Shown in pieces: positions 24,200 through 33,072 of a DNA stretch of 41,604 nucleotides. Numbering within the stretch: the first letter of the stretch is position 1; the number at the start of each line of letters is the position of its first letter. The translations under genes were made by a program, and so were the position numbers. The notes beneath the pieces are model-generated. The model did not search any database, was not told where the DNA came from, and saw nothing but the letters and a program-made list of their open reading frames with translations. Source of the stretch: Amarolinea aalborgensis (GTDB lineage Bacteria; Chloroflexota; Anaerolineae; SSC4; Amarolineaceae); contig NZ_UETR01000024.1 in NCBI RefSeq assembly GCF_900491745.1, forward strand, positions 1 through 41,604, written 5' to 3'.

Positions 24200-25657
24200 A
24201 TGACCCAGTATCAAGTTGTCATCGGCATGGAAGTCCACGCCCAATTGCAGACGGCCTCCAAGATGTTCTGCGGCTGTGATGCGAACATCTTTGGCGCGCC
24301 GCCCAATTCACACGTTTGCCCAGTTTGCCTGGGAATGCCTGGCGTACTGCCGGTCATCAACCAGCGCGCGGTTGAGCAAACCATTCGCACTGGCCTGGCC
24401 CTCAACGCGGACATTGCCGCGACGGCCGTTTTTGCGCGCAAGAATTACAACTATCCAGATTTGCCCAAAGGCTATCAAATCAGCCAGTACGAACTGCCGC
24501 TGTGCGTCGGGGGCACGCTCACGATCACCGGCGATGATGGGCAGCCCAAGGTGATACGACTGCGCCGCGCGCACCTGGAAGAAGACACGGGCAAGTCCAT
24601 TCACATGAGCCAGAATGGCGTCGCGTATAGCCTGCTCGATTACAATCGGTCGGGCGTGCCGCTGCTGGAAATTGTGACCGAGGCGGATCTCAACAGCGCG
24701 CAAGAGGCCTATGACTACCTGACCAAGCTGCGCACCATTCTGCGTTACATCGGCGCCAGCAGCGGCGACATGGAGAAGGGCGCCATGCGCTGCGAGGCCA
24801 ATGTTTCGGTGCGCACGTGGCAGCAGGCCGCCCAGGGCGAGTACGGCGTCAAGGTGGAGATCAAGAACTTGAACTCCTTCCGCGCGGTGCGCGGCGCCGT
24901 GGAGTATGAAGTCAAGCGCCACATCGAGACCATCGAGCGCGGCGGCACGATTCAGCAAGTGACGCTGGGGTGGAATGAGGCAGAGGGGCGCACGTTTGTC
25001 CAGCGCAGTAAGGAATCGGCCCATGATTATCGCTATTTTCCGGAGCCGGACCTGCCGCCCCTGCGCATTGCGCAGGCCCTGGTGGAGCGACTGCGCGCGA
25101 CCCTGCCCGAACTGCCCGACGCGAAGCAGGCGCGCTTCGTGACGCAGTATGGACTCAACGTCAGCGAGGCGGCGACTCTCGTTGCGGATCAGGCCGTGGC
25201 TGATTACTTCGAGGCTGCCGCTGCGGCCTATGGCGGCGCTGGCCGCGAGGTCTGCAACTGGATTACCGGCCCGCTTTTCAGCGCCATGTACAACGCCAAT
25301 CAAGATGTCGGCGCGCTCAAGGTGACGCCCAGCGACCTGGCCGCGCTGCTGGCCCTCATTGACCGCGGCGTGATCAACCGCAACACCGGCCAGCGCGTGC
25401 TGACGACGATGGTAGAAACCGGCCGGCCGGCCGCGGCGATTGTCGAGGCGGCTGGCCTGGCGCAGGTCAGCGACGCCGACGCCCTATCCGCGATCGTGCG
25501 TGAAGTCATTGCCGCCAATCCGGTCGAGGCTGCGAAATACCAGGCCGGCAATCTCAACCTGCTCAATTTCTTGATCGGCCAGGTGATGAAGGCCACGCGC
25601 GGCAAAGCGAATCAAGCGGTGGCGCGTCAATTGTTGGAAGAAGCCCTGTCTGCCTAG
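24200..25657 (+). CDS. gatB: Asp-tRNA(Asn)/Glu-tRNA(Gln) amidotransferase subunit B
   Basis: 485 aa, the usual length. GatB activates mischarged Glu-tRNA(Gln) or Asp-tRNA(Asn) in the GatCAB complex, using ammonia from GatA. The N-terminal signature VVIGMEVHAQL, two CxxC-type zinc-site pairs (FCGCD and VCPVCLGMPG), the LEEDTGKS motif, DYNRSGVPLLEIV, and the C-terminal YqeY/helical domain with NLLNFLIGQVMK are all present. I start at ATG 24200; a TTG two codons earlier is in frame. gatA and gatC are not adjacent, so the complex is encoded at scattered sites. Confidence 0.97.
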   Translation: MTQYQVVIGMEVHAQLQTASKMFCGCDANIFGAPPNSHVCPVCLGMPGVLPVINQRAVEQTIRTGLALNADIAATAVFARKNYNYPDLPKGYQISQYELPLCVGGTLTITGDDGQPKVIRLRRAHLEEDTGKSIHMSQNGVAYSLLDYNRSGVPLLEIVTEADLNSAQEAYDYLTKLRTILRYIGASSGDMEKGAMRCEANVSVRTWQQAAQGEYGVKVEIKNLNSFRAVRGAVEYEVKRHIETIERGGTIQQVTLGWNEAEGRTFVQRSKESAHDYRYFPEPDLPPLRIAQALVERLRATLPELPDAKQARFVTQYGLNVSEAATLVADQAVADYFEAAAAAYGGAGREVCNWITGPLFSAMYNANQDVGALKVTPSDLAALLALIDRGVINRNTGQRVLTTMVETGRPAAAIVEAAGLAQVSDADALSAIVREVIAANPVEAAKYQAGNLNLLNFLIGQVMKATRGKANQAVARQLLEEALSA

Positions 25658-25682
25658 ACTTTTCGATACGGAGTGAATTTGT

Positions 25683-26063
25683 ATGCCCAAAGAAATCATC
25701 GCCACCCCGCACGCGCCGGCCGCGCTTGGCCCTTACTCGCAAGGCATCAAAGTGGGAAACCTGGTCTTCACGGCCGGGCAGTTGGGACTGGACCCAACGA
25801 CCGGTAAGCTGGTGGATGGACTGGAAGCGCAGACCGAGCAGGCGCTCAAGAACCTGGCTGCCATCTTGGAGGCTGCCGGCAGTCGCCTGGAAAACGTGAT
25901 CAAAACCACCTGTTTCCTGGCCGACATCAATGACTTCAAGGCTTTCAACGCCGTGTACGCGCGCTTCTTTGCGTCCAACCCGCCCGCGCGCTCAACCGTC
26001 CAGGCAGGCGCGCTGCCAGCGGGCGGGCGCGTCGAGATTGAAGTCGTGGCCCTGGTAGAATGA
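25683..26063 (+). CDS. ridA: RidA-family imine/enamine deaminase
   Basis: 126 aa, a complete YjgF/YER057c/UK114 protein. These trimeric enzymes hydrolyse reactive 2-aminoacrylate made by PLP enzymes. The N-terminal ALGPYSQ, catalytic Arg103 in PPARSTVQAGALP, and the closing VEIEVVALVE are present. A GGAG precedes the ATG, 25 bp after gatB. Its stop overlaps the next gene in an ATGA. Confidence 0.93.
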   Translation: MPKEIIATPHAPAALGPYSQGIKVGNLVFTAGQLGLDPTTGKLVDGLEAQTEQALKNLAAILEAAGSRLENVIKTTCFLADINDFKAFNAVYARFFASNPPARSTVQAGALPAGGRVEIEVVALVE

Positions 26064-26572
26064 CCACAGGCCCCACCAACGTGCGCTCGCCCAGCGGCTG
26101 GCGGCGCTTGTTCTTTCCCCTGGCCTGGTCGCGGCCAGGTTCCTGGCTGTTTGCCCGGCTGATGCACCGCCTGGACCGCCCGATCCTGCGCTGGACGCGG
26201 GGACGCACGTCCTTCACGAGTCTGCTGGCTGGTTTGCCCATCATCGCGCTGACGACCACGGGCGCCAAGAGCGGTCAGCCGCGCACGGCGCCGCTCGTAG
26301 CCCTCGAAGATGGCGACCGCCTGGTGGTCTTTGCCTCGAACTTCGGTCAGGCGCACTATCCGGCCTGGTATTTCAATCTGCGCGCCCATCCGCAGGTTCG
26401 CGTCTTGCTGCGCGGACAGGAACGATCCTACGTGGCTCGCGAAGCCCAGGACGACGAGCGTGAGGCCTACTGGAACGCCGCGGTCAAGCTCTACCCTGGC
26501 TATCACGCCTACAAGTCGCGCACCGGCGGCCGTCCCATTCCTGTGATCGTGCTGACACCGACAACGGATTAA
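26060..26572 (+). CDS. F420-type (Ddn family) oxidoreductase
   Basis: 170 aa, deazaflavin-dependent nitroreductase family. The core LTTTGAKSGQPRTAPLVAL, VVFASNFGQAHYPAWYFNLRAHPQV and YWNAAVKLYPGYHAYKSRT are the family signatures. It probably reduces small substrates with F420H2; F420 use fits Chloroflexota. An ATGA overlap with ridA indicates translational coupling. No signal peptide is present, although the N-terminus is basic and partly hydrophobic. Confidence 0.88.
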   Translation: MTTGPTNVRSPSGWRRLFFPLAWSRPGSWLFARLMHRLDRPILRWTRGRTSFTSLLAGLPIIALTTTGAKSGQPRTAPLVALEDGDRLVVFASNFGQAHYPAWYFNLRAHPQVRVLLRGQERSYVAREAQDDEREAYWNAAVKLYPGYHAYKSRTGGRPIPVIVLTPTTD

Positions 26573-26581
26573 TCAACACCC

Positions 26582-26629
26582 GAACAAGTTCGGGAGTCCG
26601 GACCGGGTTCGGGACTCCTGAACTTGTTC
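26582..26629. terminator. bidirectional hairpin between convergent genes
   Basis: GAACAAGTTCGGGAGTC (26582-26598) pairs with GACTCCTGAACTTGTTC (26613-26629) over 17 bp with one G-T wobble. It lies between the convergent oxidoreductase and flavoprotein genes. There is no clear U-tract, so termination is inferred mainly from position. Confidence 0.6.
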
Positions 26630-26649
26630 AGTAAATAACCGCGGCAGTA

Positions 26650-28167
26650 TTACCCCGCGCTCGCGGCGGCGCTTGCCGTAAAGGTCCGCTTGTCCTCGTG
26701 ACAGATGAGCTGGATTGCGTTGCGCCCCGACATGGCGGCAATCGGCACCGTGCCGCCAGGCTCAACCCAGTGCCCAGCCAGGTAGAGATTCTTCAAACCG
26801 GGCAGCGTTTTGTCCACGCCCTGAATCATCCACATCATGGTGCCAGTGGTCAGCAGCCAACCACAAGTCGCGCCCATCCAATTGCCAGTGTAGCGCTCAT
26901 AACTCAGCGGCGTCGCCACATCGGTTACTTCGACCTGCGCCTTGATGCCAGGATAGAGCGTCTCCAGAAAATCAATGACCTGGTCCGCGACCTGGATTTG
27001 CTCTGTGTCATACAGCTTGCGGCCGTAGATGCGCTGCCAGTAATGGTAATCGCTCGCCAGCATCACCTCCACGACCGATTTGCCGGCCGGCGCCAGGGAA
27101 GGATCGAAGCAGTAGTTCTTGACGCCAATCGCCGTGCGCAGTTCACCGGCAATCATGACGGGCTGGTCCAGCAAGTACATCACCCAATGCGGCTCTGCGC
27201 TCAGGTCGCGACGGACGCCGAGCGAAACCTGCAGCTGCGTGTGCACCGGCAGGCGTCCGTCGAAACGCGCCTGCAGCTCGCGCGAGGTGAAACGATTATC
27301 CAGCATGTCAACGACCGTGCCCTTGCCATCGGCCGCGGAAACGACATAGTCGGCGCGATGCTCTTCGTCATTGTACAGGCGCACGCCCACGGCGCGGTCA
27401 TCCTCCACCAGGATGCGTTCCACCTGGGCCTTGTAGTGAATCTCGCCGCCCAACTCCAGGTAGCGCTTCTCGATGGCGCGCGCAAAGGCCAATGAGGCGC
27501 CGGCCGGAAAGCCGGCGTTGCCCTGGTGCATGTAGGCCAGCATGGATTGTCCGGCCATGACCGGGCAGTCTTCCCAGGCGAACATCTGCGGAATGGCGCG
27601 GCGGAGGAAGGGGTCGCTGAAACGCTCGGCAAAGCCTTTGGCCGACATCGCGCCCCATCGCGCCAGCGGGAGCGCGTAAGGCAGCATCTTCTGTCCCAGG
27701 TGCGCCCACTCCCGTGCGCTCAACAGCCCACGCGGCTTTTCTTGCATGGCGGCCATGTCAAAATGAGCGAACTGGCGTACGCCCTGCGCAAAATCTTCGA
27801 TCAATCCGGCGTCGGCCGGCGCCAGATCCTTCATGTGCGCTTCCAGGCGGTCAGGGTCCGCATAGACAATGAAGGTCTTGCCGCGGCTGTCCCGGATGCG
27901 CATCATCTCGGCGTGATGAATGATCGGCCGATCACGCAGTGCGCCCAATTCTTCCCACACGCGGGCAAAGGGCTGACCGGGCGCCGTGCCAAAAAGATAG
28001 TGGATGCAGCCGTCGAAGATGTAGTCCCGGCGCTCCCAAGCCGTGCAGAGGCCGCCGGGAAGATCGTGCAATTCAAAAATCTGTGTGCGGTAGCCGTTCA
28101 TCTGCCCATAGCAGCCGGCCGCCAGTCCGGCAATGCCCGCCCCGATGATGATGATAGATTTGGACAT
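26650..28167 (-). CDS. FAD-dependent carotenoid desaturase/isomerase-like oxidoreductase
   Basis: 505 aa. The N-terminal dinucleotide fold IIIIGAGIAGLAAG (5-18) ends with the ribose-binding Glu32, followed by the PGGLCTAW loop typical of phytoene desaturase and CrtISO-like proteins. The C-terminal FAD-binding region GLKNLYLAGHWVEPGGTVPIAAMSG is intact. Family members act on carotenoids or retinol, or are of unknown substrate. No other carotenoid gene is nearby, so the substrate is open. I start at 28167 because GGAGG precedes it; the frame to 28197 would add ten residues. It converges with the F420 oxidoreductase. Confidence 0.82.
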   Translation of the reverse strand: MSKSIIIIGAGIAGLAAGCYGQMNGYRTQIFELHDLPGGLCTAWERRDYIFDGCIHYLFGTAPGQPFARVWEELGALRDRPIIHHAEMMRIRDSRGKTFIVYADPDRLEAHMKDLAPADAGLIEDFAQGVRQFAHFDMAAMQEKPRGLLSAREWAHLGQKMLPYALPLARWGAMSAKGFAERFSDPFLRRAIPQMFAWEDCPVMAGQSMLAYMHQGNAGFPAGASLAFARAIEKRYLELGGEIHYKAQVERILVEDDRAVGVRLYNDEEHRADYVVSAADGKGTVVDMLDNRFTSRELQARFDGRLPVHTQLQVSLGVRRDLSAEPHWVMYLLDQPVMIAGELRTAIGVKNYCFDPSLAPAGKSVVEVMLASDYHYWQRIYGRKLYDTEQIQVADQVIDFLETLYPGIKAQVEVTDVATPLSYERYTGNWMGATCGWLLTTGTMMWMIQGVDKTLPGLKNLYLAGHWVEPGGTVPIAAMSGRNAIQLICHEDKRTFTASAAASAG

Positions 28168-28266
28168 TTGATAACCCTCCTGAGCCAACAAATCCACATG
28201 ATGACTGATGCGCCGCGCGTTGTGTATGACGCAGCGCAGGAAGCAAACAGGAAGGATGGCATAAGA

Positions 28267-28299
28267 AAAACGGTCAAGGAGTACATCCTTGACCGTTTT
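28267..28299 (-). terminator. intrinsic terminator of the CNBD gene
   Basis: A perfect 14-bp stem (28267-28280 with 28286-28299) and a 5-nt loop are followed on the - strand by TTTTTCTTAT. It lies 30 bp past the stop of the four-CNBD gene and upstream of the flavoprotein gene. Confidence 0.85.
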
Positions 28300-28328
28300 G
28301 TGTACATCAGAGCCGCGAGACGATGCGG

Positions 28329-31043
28329 TTAGCGTGTCTTCACAAACACGACCGCGAAGGAGTTATGGAACAGAGTGTTGCCGCCTTCGCCAGGGGCGCA
28401 TTCGGCTTCGTCGGTAAAGTTGGAGTGCAGCGGGCGAGCGATGTCGCTGCCGCTGGGGCTTTGCCCGTCGTTGGTGGCAAAGACGGCATACTGCGCGCCC
28501 TTCCACATGACGAACTCGAACTTGCCCGGCCCCTTGGAGCCGCTGACGTTCTTGTCCAGAATCTCGCCAGGGTTATCGCCCGGCGTCTGCACGAACGTGA
28601 TGCCGTCAATGGGGTTGCCGGCTGCATCAATCACCAGGCCGAAGATGTTGTGGTTTCCCTTATTTTCGCACGGCGTCAGGCGGCGCATTTCCTTCAAGAC
28701 GTACTGATTGCCCGATTGGGGCGCCGCGGCTGGCGCAGCCGACTTGAGCTGGGCCGCGGCGGCCGGGGCTGCACGCGCCGCGGCTTGCACAGGACGCGGG
28801 GTGGCCGTTGGACGCGGCGTATCAGTTGGCGTGGCGGTCGGCAGCGGCGTTTCCGTTGGAATGGGCGTCTCGGTGGGCGTCGCGGTCGGCAGCGGCGTTT
28901 CCGTCGGAATGGGCGTCTCGGTGGGCGCGGGCGTCCAGGTGGGCGTCGCAGGAATGGCGGTGAGCACCGGCGCCAGGGCGATGGCCTGGCCGCTCTTGGC
29001 AGCCAACCCCGGGACGGCGGAACCGACCGAACCACGCAGGCTCTTCTGTGTCAAGGCAACCAGGTTGCGCGGCTCCAGGCTGGAGCTGCGCTGGCTGATG
29101 GCGCTGAAGAGGCTAAGCGGGGCCGCAATGCCGCACAACCAGATGAAGAGCAGGACGAGGGCAACCAGGCGCAGCTTCGTGCCCAGGGTGCGTGACTGGA
29201 ACCAGATGGACAGGTTATTGGCCGATTGCCCCAAGTTCCAGATGGCGCCGAAAAGACCGCCGGGCGCTGGCGCGGTTGTCGCCGCGGCCATGGCCATGGC
29301 CGGCGCGGGGCGGCGGCTGGGCGCCGCCGGCATGGGCGCAGATGGCCGCGGCGCTGGCGCGGCGCGTGGGACGGCGACCGGCATGGGCGCAGTGACCGTG
29401 GTCTGCGCCTGGCGCGCCTGCTGCGTCCGGTTTTCGGATGAATGTAGGCGCCGCGACAAGGTGCGGCTGATGTTCAGGGCCAGGCTTGGGTAACGCTGCA
29501 CCAGGGATTCGAAGTCTTCGCGGGCCAAAGCCCACAGGTCCACATCGGTCTGCGCGACGGCGGTGGTCGTATGGGGCTCCTCGGTGAGCAGCGAGCGCTC
29601 GCCAAAGAAATCGCCGCTGTGCAGCGTTGACAATTCATACTCTTGGCCGCCGTCCACCGTGGTCAGGCTCACGCGCCCGGTTTCGATCAAGTACAGCGTG
29701 TTGCCCAATTCGTTTTGGACAAAGATCGCCTCGCCGCGACGGAACCGTTCCGGCGTCAGCCGGCCAGCCACATCATCGAGCTGTTGGCTGCTTAGGCCAG
29801 CAAACAGCGGCACCCGTTTGAGATGGCGGTCCACGAAGCGCTCGTCAGCATCCGCCAGGCGTGCGGCCAGGGCGCGGCTGATGGCCATGCTCAGGGCCGG
29901 GTATTGCCCCATGAGTTCTTCGAAGTCCTTGCGGTAGAGAACCCACAAGTTGACATCGTTCACCGCGCGGGCATTGACCGCGCTCGGTCGCCCGGTGAGC
30001 AGCGACATTTCGCCAAAGAAACTGCCCGGGCCGACGCGCGCCAGGACATCATCTGGGCTGTCCAGGGACGCGTTGAGTTCAATGTCGCCGTTTTCCACCA
30101 GGTAGAGGGCTTCGCCCACGCTGCCTTGCCGGAACACAATCTCGCGCGCGGGCACGTGCTGAAGCAGCATGCGACGCGCCACGGCGCGCAGGACATCGTC
30201 TGGGACGCCGGCGAACAGGGGCATGGTGCGCAGTTGATTGACGGCGTTGGATTGGTCGGCCGTGGAGAGGGTGCTGCGCAGATTCCGACTGAGCACGGTG
30301 CGCAGTTCAGGCATCACAGAGGTCAGCGCGGCAAAGTCGTTGCGAGGCAAGACCCACAGCAGCGTATCTTCGACGGCGCGGGCATCCTCCATGTGCGGCT
30401 TATCGGACAGCAGCGCCATCTCGCCGACGGTCTGTCCTGGCGCCAACTCCACGAAGTGGTCGCCGTTGCCCACCTGCAAAGCGCCCTGTTCGACGATATA
30501 GACGCCCTGGCTCTTCTCGCCGCGCCGGAAAACGCTGCGCCCCTGCGCCACATTTTGCGGCTGCAGGTGACGCGCCACCTGGGTCAGCTGCTCGGCGCGC
30601 AGGTCGCCAAAGCCGGGAATCTCGCTCAGGCGTCGGGCCAGGTAACTCTCCATCTGCACCAGGCTGCCGCCGAACGCCTGGCTGAGGCGCACACCCATGG
30701 GCGGGTTGCGCTCGATCAAGGCGTTCAGGTCTTTGCCCTTGAGCACGAAGGCCTCGACATTGGCCACGGCCAGCGCCGCGGTGTTGCGGGCGCGCCCCAG
30801 GAACAAATCGCCCTCACCAAAGACGCTGCCAGGCCCGAGATTGGCCAGCACGCTGACATCGGGCGCGGACAGGCGCACCCATCCGCTCTGGATGATATAC
30901 AGCGTCTCGGCGGGGTCTCCCAGTTGGAAAATCGGCGCGCCACGCCCAAACTGCGCGCTGGTCAACCGTTCGCTAATGGCGTCCTGCTCTGCCGTCGTCA
31001 GATCGGCAAAAAGCGGGGCGCTACGTATCAAGTCTTGTTTCAC
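28329..31043 (-). CDS. transmembrane protein with four cyclic-nucleotide-binding-like domains
   Basis: 904 aa. Four CNBD/CAP-type beta-rolls occupy about 8-125, 135-255, 275-395 and 410-530, each with a GE-LL cassette (FGEGDLFLG, VGEMALLSD, FGEMSLLTG, FGERSLLTE). An Ala/Pro-rich stretch follows, then one membrane helix at about 622-648, a Pro-Thr linker (about 695-750) and a C-terminal domain (about 775-904) predicted outside. Only the first cassette keeps an Arg at the cyclic-phosphate position; the others have His, Ser and His. The last domain resembles that of the adjacent lipoprotein (GNHNxF, DAxGxPxxG, SGSK). No DNA-binding domain is present, so it is not a Crp-type regulator. The start is a GTG with GGAGG upstream. 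Function is unknown; a cytoplasm-to-envelope sensor is an inference. Confidence 0.75.
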   Translation of the reverse strand: MKQDLIRSAPLFADLTTAEQDAISERLTSAQFGRGAPIFQLGDPAETLYIIQSGWVRLSAPDVSVLANLGPGSVFGEGDLFLGRARNTAALAVANVEAFVLKGKDLNALIERNPPMGVRLSQAFGGSLVQMESYLARRLSEIPGFGDLRAEQLTQVARHLQPQNVAQGRSVFRRGEKSQGVYIVEQGALQVGNGDHFVELAPGQTVGEMALLSDKPHMEDARAVEDTLLWVLPRNDFAALTSVMPELRTVLSRNLRSTLSTADQSNAVNQLRTMPLFAGVPDDVLRAVARRMLLQHVPAREIVFRQGSVGEALYLVENGDIELNASLDSPDDVLARVGPGSFFGEMSLLTGRPSAVNARAVNDVNLWVLYRKDFEELMGQYPALSMAISRALAARLADADERFVDRHLKRVPLFAGLSSQQLDDVAGRLTPERFRRGEAIFVQNELGNTLYLIETGRVSLTTVDGGQEYELSTLHSGDFFGERSLLTEEPHTTTAVAQTDVDLWALAREDFESLVQRYPSLALNISRTLSRRLHSSENRTQQARQAQTTVTAPMPVAVPRAAPAPRPSAPMPAAPSRRPAPAMAMAAATTAPAPGGLFGAIWNLGQSANNLSIWFQSRTLGTKLRLVALVLLFIWLCGIAAPLSLFSAISQRSSSLEPRNLVALTQKSLRGSVGSAVPGLAAKSGQAIALAPVLTAIPATPTWTPAPTETPIPTETPLPTATPTETPIPTETPLPTATPTDTPRPTATPRPVQAAARAAPAAAAQLKSAAPAAAPQSGNQYVLKEMRRLTPCENKGNHNIFGLVIDAAGNPIDGITFVQTPGDNPGEILDKNVSGSKGPGKFEFVMWKGAQYAVFATNDGQSPSGSDIARPLHSNFTDEAECAPGEGGNTLFHNSFAVVFVKTR
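28837..28932. repeat. 48-bp tandem repeat coding for the Pro-Thr linker
   Basis: Two adjacent 48-bp units (28837-28884 and 28885-28932) differ at very few positions and encode a 16-residue PTETP/PTATP-rich unit. It lies in the linker of the CNBD protein. Confidence 0.7.
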
Positions 31044-31079
31044 GCGATTACTACCTCCCGTCGTGAATCAGGTCTCCCA

Positions 31080-32099
31080 TTACCATGTGCGTTGAAAAAC
31101 CACTTCATACGAGTAATGGAAGCGGCACAGGCGGTTCTCTGCCACCAACTGCGCACATTCCGTATCGGAACTGCAATAGCCGGCGCCCATCAATTCTGGA
31201 ATAGGAATGTCCTCGTCGCGTACACTCATGGCACGCGTGGTTTCACTGACGACATCGCCCTTATTTGGGTCGGCGATGACTCTGAGCTGATCGCCGTTCT
31301 TGTAGATGTCGAATTGTCCCCAGCCCTGATTCGGCGTACCGAGCGCCCAGGGCGAATCTTTACTGCCCGAGATGCTGGTTTCACCCGAATAGACGCGCAG
31401 GACCACGGCGCCATTGACGGGCGCCCCATTCGCGTCAAGCACCTGGAAGAAAAAGTTATGGTTGCCTTCGCAGCCATGATTTTCGTCTTTGGTCAATAAG
31501 CGCGCTTTGACCACCCGGTAATCCACGGCTGGCCGCGGCGTCGCCGTGGGTGGCCGCGGCGTGGATGTCGCTCTGACCTGCGTCGGTTTTGGCGGCGCTT
31601 TTGTGGCGGTGGGAGCGGCGGTTGGGGTTTCGGTTGGTAAGGGGGTCGCCGTGGCCGTCTCTGTGGGGGTTGGCGTGGGCGGCGGCGTTGGCGTGGCCGT
31701 TGGCAGCGGCGTCGGTGAGTTGGTCGGTGTGGGGGTGGCAATGAAGAGCGCCACGCGCGCGTTGCTGCTGCCCAGCGCTTCGGCCAACAAGGCCAGGGCG
31801 CGAGTCTGCTGCCGATCGCGCTGTTCGCTGATGTACTTCTCAGCCACGAGCGAAACCCATTGCGCGCTATTGGGGAGATTCAACTCGGCCAGACTCGCCT
31901 TCGCTTTTCCCAGGTTGTCATCAGCCAGGAAATCTTGGGCAATCTGCACCGCACGCGCCTCTTTGTCGTCGAGACTGAGATTGCCGGCATTGGGGGCGAT
32001 CTGCGGCAGCGCGCATCCGGTCAACAGCAAGGTCATGACTACGAGCATGGACATTGTCAATGGAATCAACTGGGTCCAATGTCGCTGTCTAAAGTCCAT
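31080..32099 (-). CDS. lipoprotein with Pro-Thr linker and CNBD-protein-like C-terminal domain
   Basis: 339 aa. A lipoprotein signal peptide ends in the lipobox LLTGC (Cys29). A helical region of about 100 residues follows (LADDNLGKAKASLAELNLP), resembling a short TPR-like segment. A PTPT/TATPTP linker at about 120-190 leads to a C-terminal domain with CEGNHNFFFQVLDANGAPVNG and SISGSK. This domain matches in pattern the end of the downstream four-CNBD protein, and both carry Cys residues that could form disulfides. The genes are 36 bp apart and likely co-transcribed. Function unknown; both would display the same domain at the cell surface. Confidence 0.75.
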   Translation of the reverse strand: MDFRQRHWTQLIPLTMSMLVVMTLLLTGCALPQIAPNAGNLSLDDKEARAVQIAQDFLADDNLGKAKASLAELNLPNSAQWVSLVAEKYISEQRDRQQTRALALLAEALGSSNARVALFIATPTPTNSPTPLPTATPTPPPTPTPTETATATPLPTETPTAAPTATKAPPKPTQVRATSTPRPPTATPRPAVDYRVVKARLLTKDENHGCEGNHNFFFQVLDANGAPVNGAVVLRVYSGETSISGSKDSPWALGTPNQGWGQFDIYKNGDQLRVIADPNKGDVVSETTRAMSVRDEDIPIPELMGAGYCSSDTECAQLVAENRLCRFHYSYEVVFQRTW

Positions 32100-32214
32100 A
32101 AAAAATAAAGGGCCGCTTGGTCTGGTGGGAAACTACACCGCACCGGAGCCGGGCCAGCCCCTTCAGTCCTCCAAAAAGGTTTAGCGTCTTTCGTAAAGAC
32201 CTGGTATAATCTGA

Positions 32215-32300
32215 TGCCGAAGGTGGGACTCGAACCCACACGAGGCTCGCACCTCAACGGTTTTTGAGACCGTCGCGTCTGCCTATTCCGCCACTTCGGC
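32215..32300 (-). tRNA. tRNA-Leu (anticodon CAA)
   Basis: 86 nt. The acceptor stem GCCGAAG/CTTCGGC with discriminator A, a D-arm, an anticodon arm with loop CTCAAAA (anticodon CAA, reads UUG), a long variable arm typical of class II tRNAs and a GGTTCGAGTCC T-arm are all visible. The 3' CCA is not encoded. Confidence 0.95.
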
Positions 32301-32343
32301 TGTTTGCGGCAGCGGTCTACGAATACGCTGCATAACATTGAGC

Positions 32344-32372
32344 AGTATAGTGCAAGATGAGGGTTTCGTCAA
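32344..32372 (-). promoter_or_regulatory. promoter of tRNA-Leu
   Basis: On the - strand TTGACG (32372-32367) and TATACT (32349-32344) are spaced by 17 bp, 43 bp before the tRNA. The spacing and hexamers match those of the GH3 promoter exactly. Confidence 0.8.
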
Positions 32373-32438
32373 GTAGACAAAAATACCCGATGGCGCCGGC
32401 GGTCAAAATGATGCTGGTCGTGACCCGATCAACCATGT

Positions 32439-33041
32439 ATGAATGAACAAGCCTTGATTGCAGCCGCCGCGCGCGGCGAACTGCGTGCTTTCAATCAACT
32501 GATTCAACAGTACCAGGCGCTGGCTTACCATGTGGCCTACCGCATGCTGGATGATACGGACGCGGCCGCGGATGCCGTGCAGGAAGCCGCGATCAAAGCC
32601 TTTCGCGGGTTGAAGACGTATCGAGGCGGTTCGTTCAAGGCCTGGTTCCTGCGCATCGTCACCAACAACTGTTATGATTGGCTGCGCGCGCGCGGCCGCC
32701 ATGGCGTCAGCTCGCTCGATGACCTGGCCGAAGACCCCGACTACGCCGAGGCCCTGGTTCATCCCGGCGAAGGCCCGGAGGCGCATGCGCTGCGCGAGGA
32801 ATTGAGCGACTTCATTACGCGCAGCGTCAATGCGCTGCCCACTGATCAACGCCTCACCTTGATCCTCGCCGATATCGAGGGCATTCCCTACCAGGAAGTA
32901 GCCGATATTTGCAACGTGCCCCTGGGCACCGTCAAATCCCGCCTCAGTCGCGCCCGCCTGCGCTTGCGTGATCTGCTGATGCAGCGCGCGGAACTATTGC
33001 CCCAGCGCTACCGTCTGGAAAATGACATTGATAGCCGATGA
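32439..33041 (+). CDS. ECF-type RNA polymerase sigma factor
   Basis: 200 aa, sigma-70 family group 4 (RpoE/SigW-like). Region 2 spans about 10-80 (FNQLIQQYQALAYHVAYRML, then DAADAVQEAAIKAF and FKAWFLRIVTNNCYDWLR). Region 4 at about 125-180 has LPTDQRLTLILADIEGIPY and the recognition helix VPLGTVKSRLSRARLRLR. It directs polymerase to a stress or envelope regulon. An anti-sigma gene starts 31 bp downstream. The ribosome-binding site is weak. Confidence 0.93.
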   Translation: MNEQALIAAAARGELRAFNQLIQQYQALAYHVAYRMLDDTDAAADAVQEAAIKAFRGLKTYRGGSFKAWFLRIVTNNCYDWLRARGRHGVSSLDDLAEDPDYAEALVHPGEGPEAHALREELSDFITRSVNALPTDQRLTLILADIEGIPYQEVADICNVPLGTVKSRLSRARLRLRDLLMQRAELLPQRYRLENDIDSR

Positions 33042-33072
33042 CTCACGATGGGCCATCAGACGCTGATAATCT

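Noticed and set aside
32205..32210. TATAAT with TG extension on the + strand next to tRNA-Leu
   Set aside because: No acceptable -35 at 16-18 bp, and transcription would run antisense through the tRNA. It could serve the sigma gene but is not supported.
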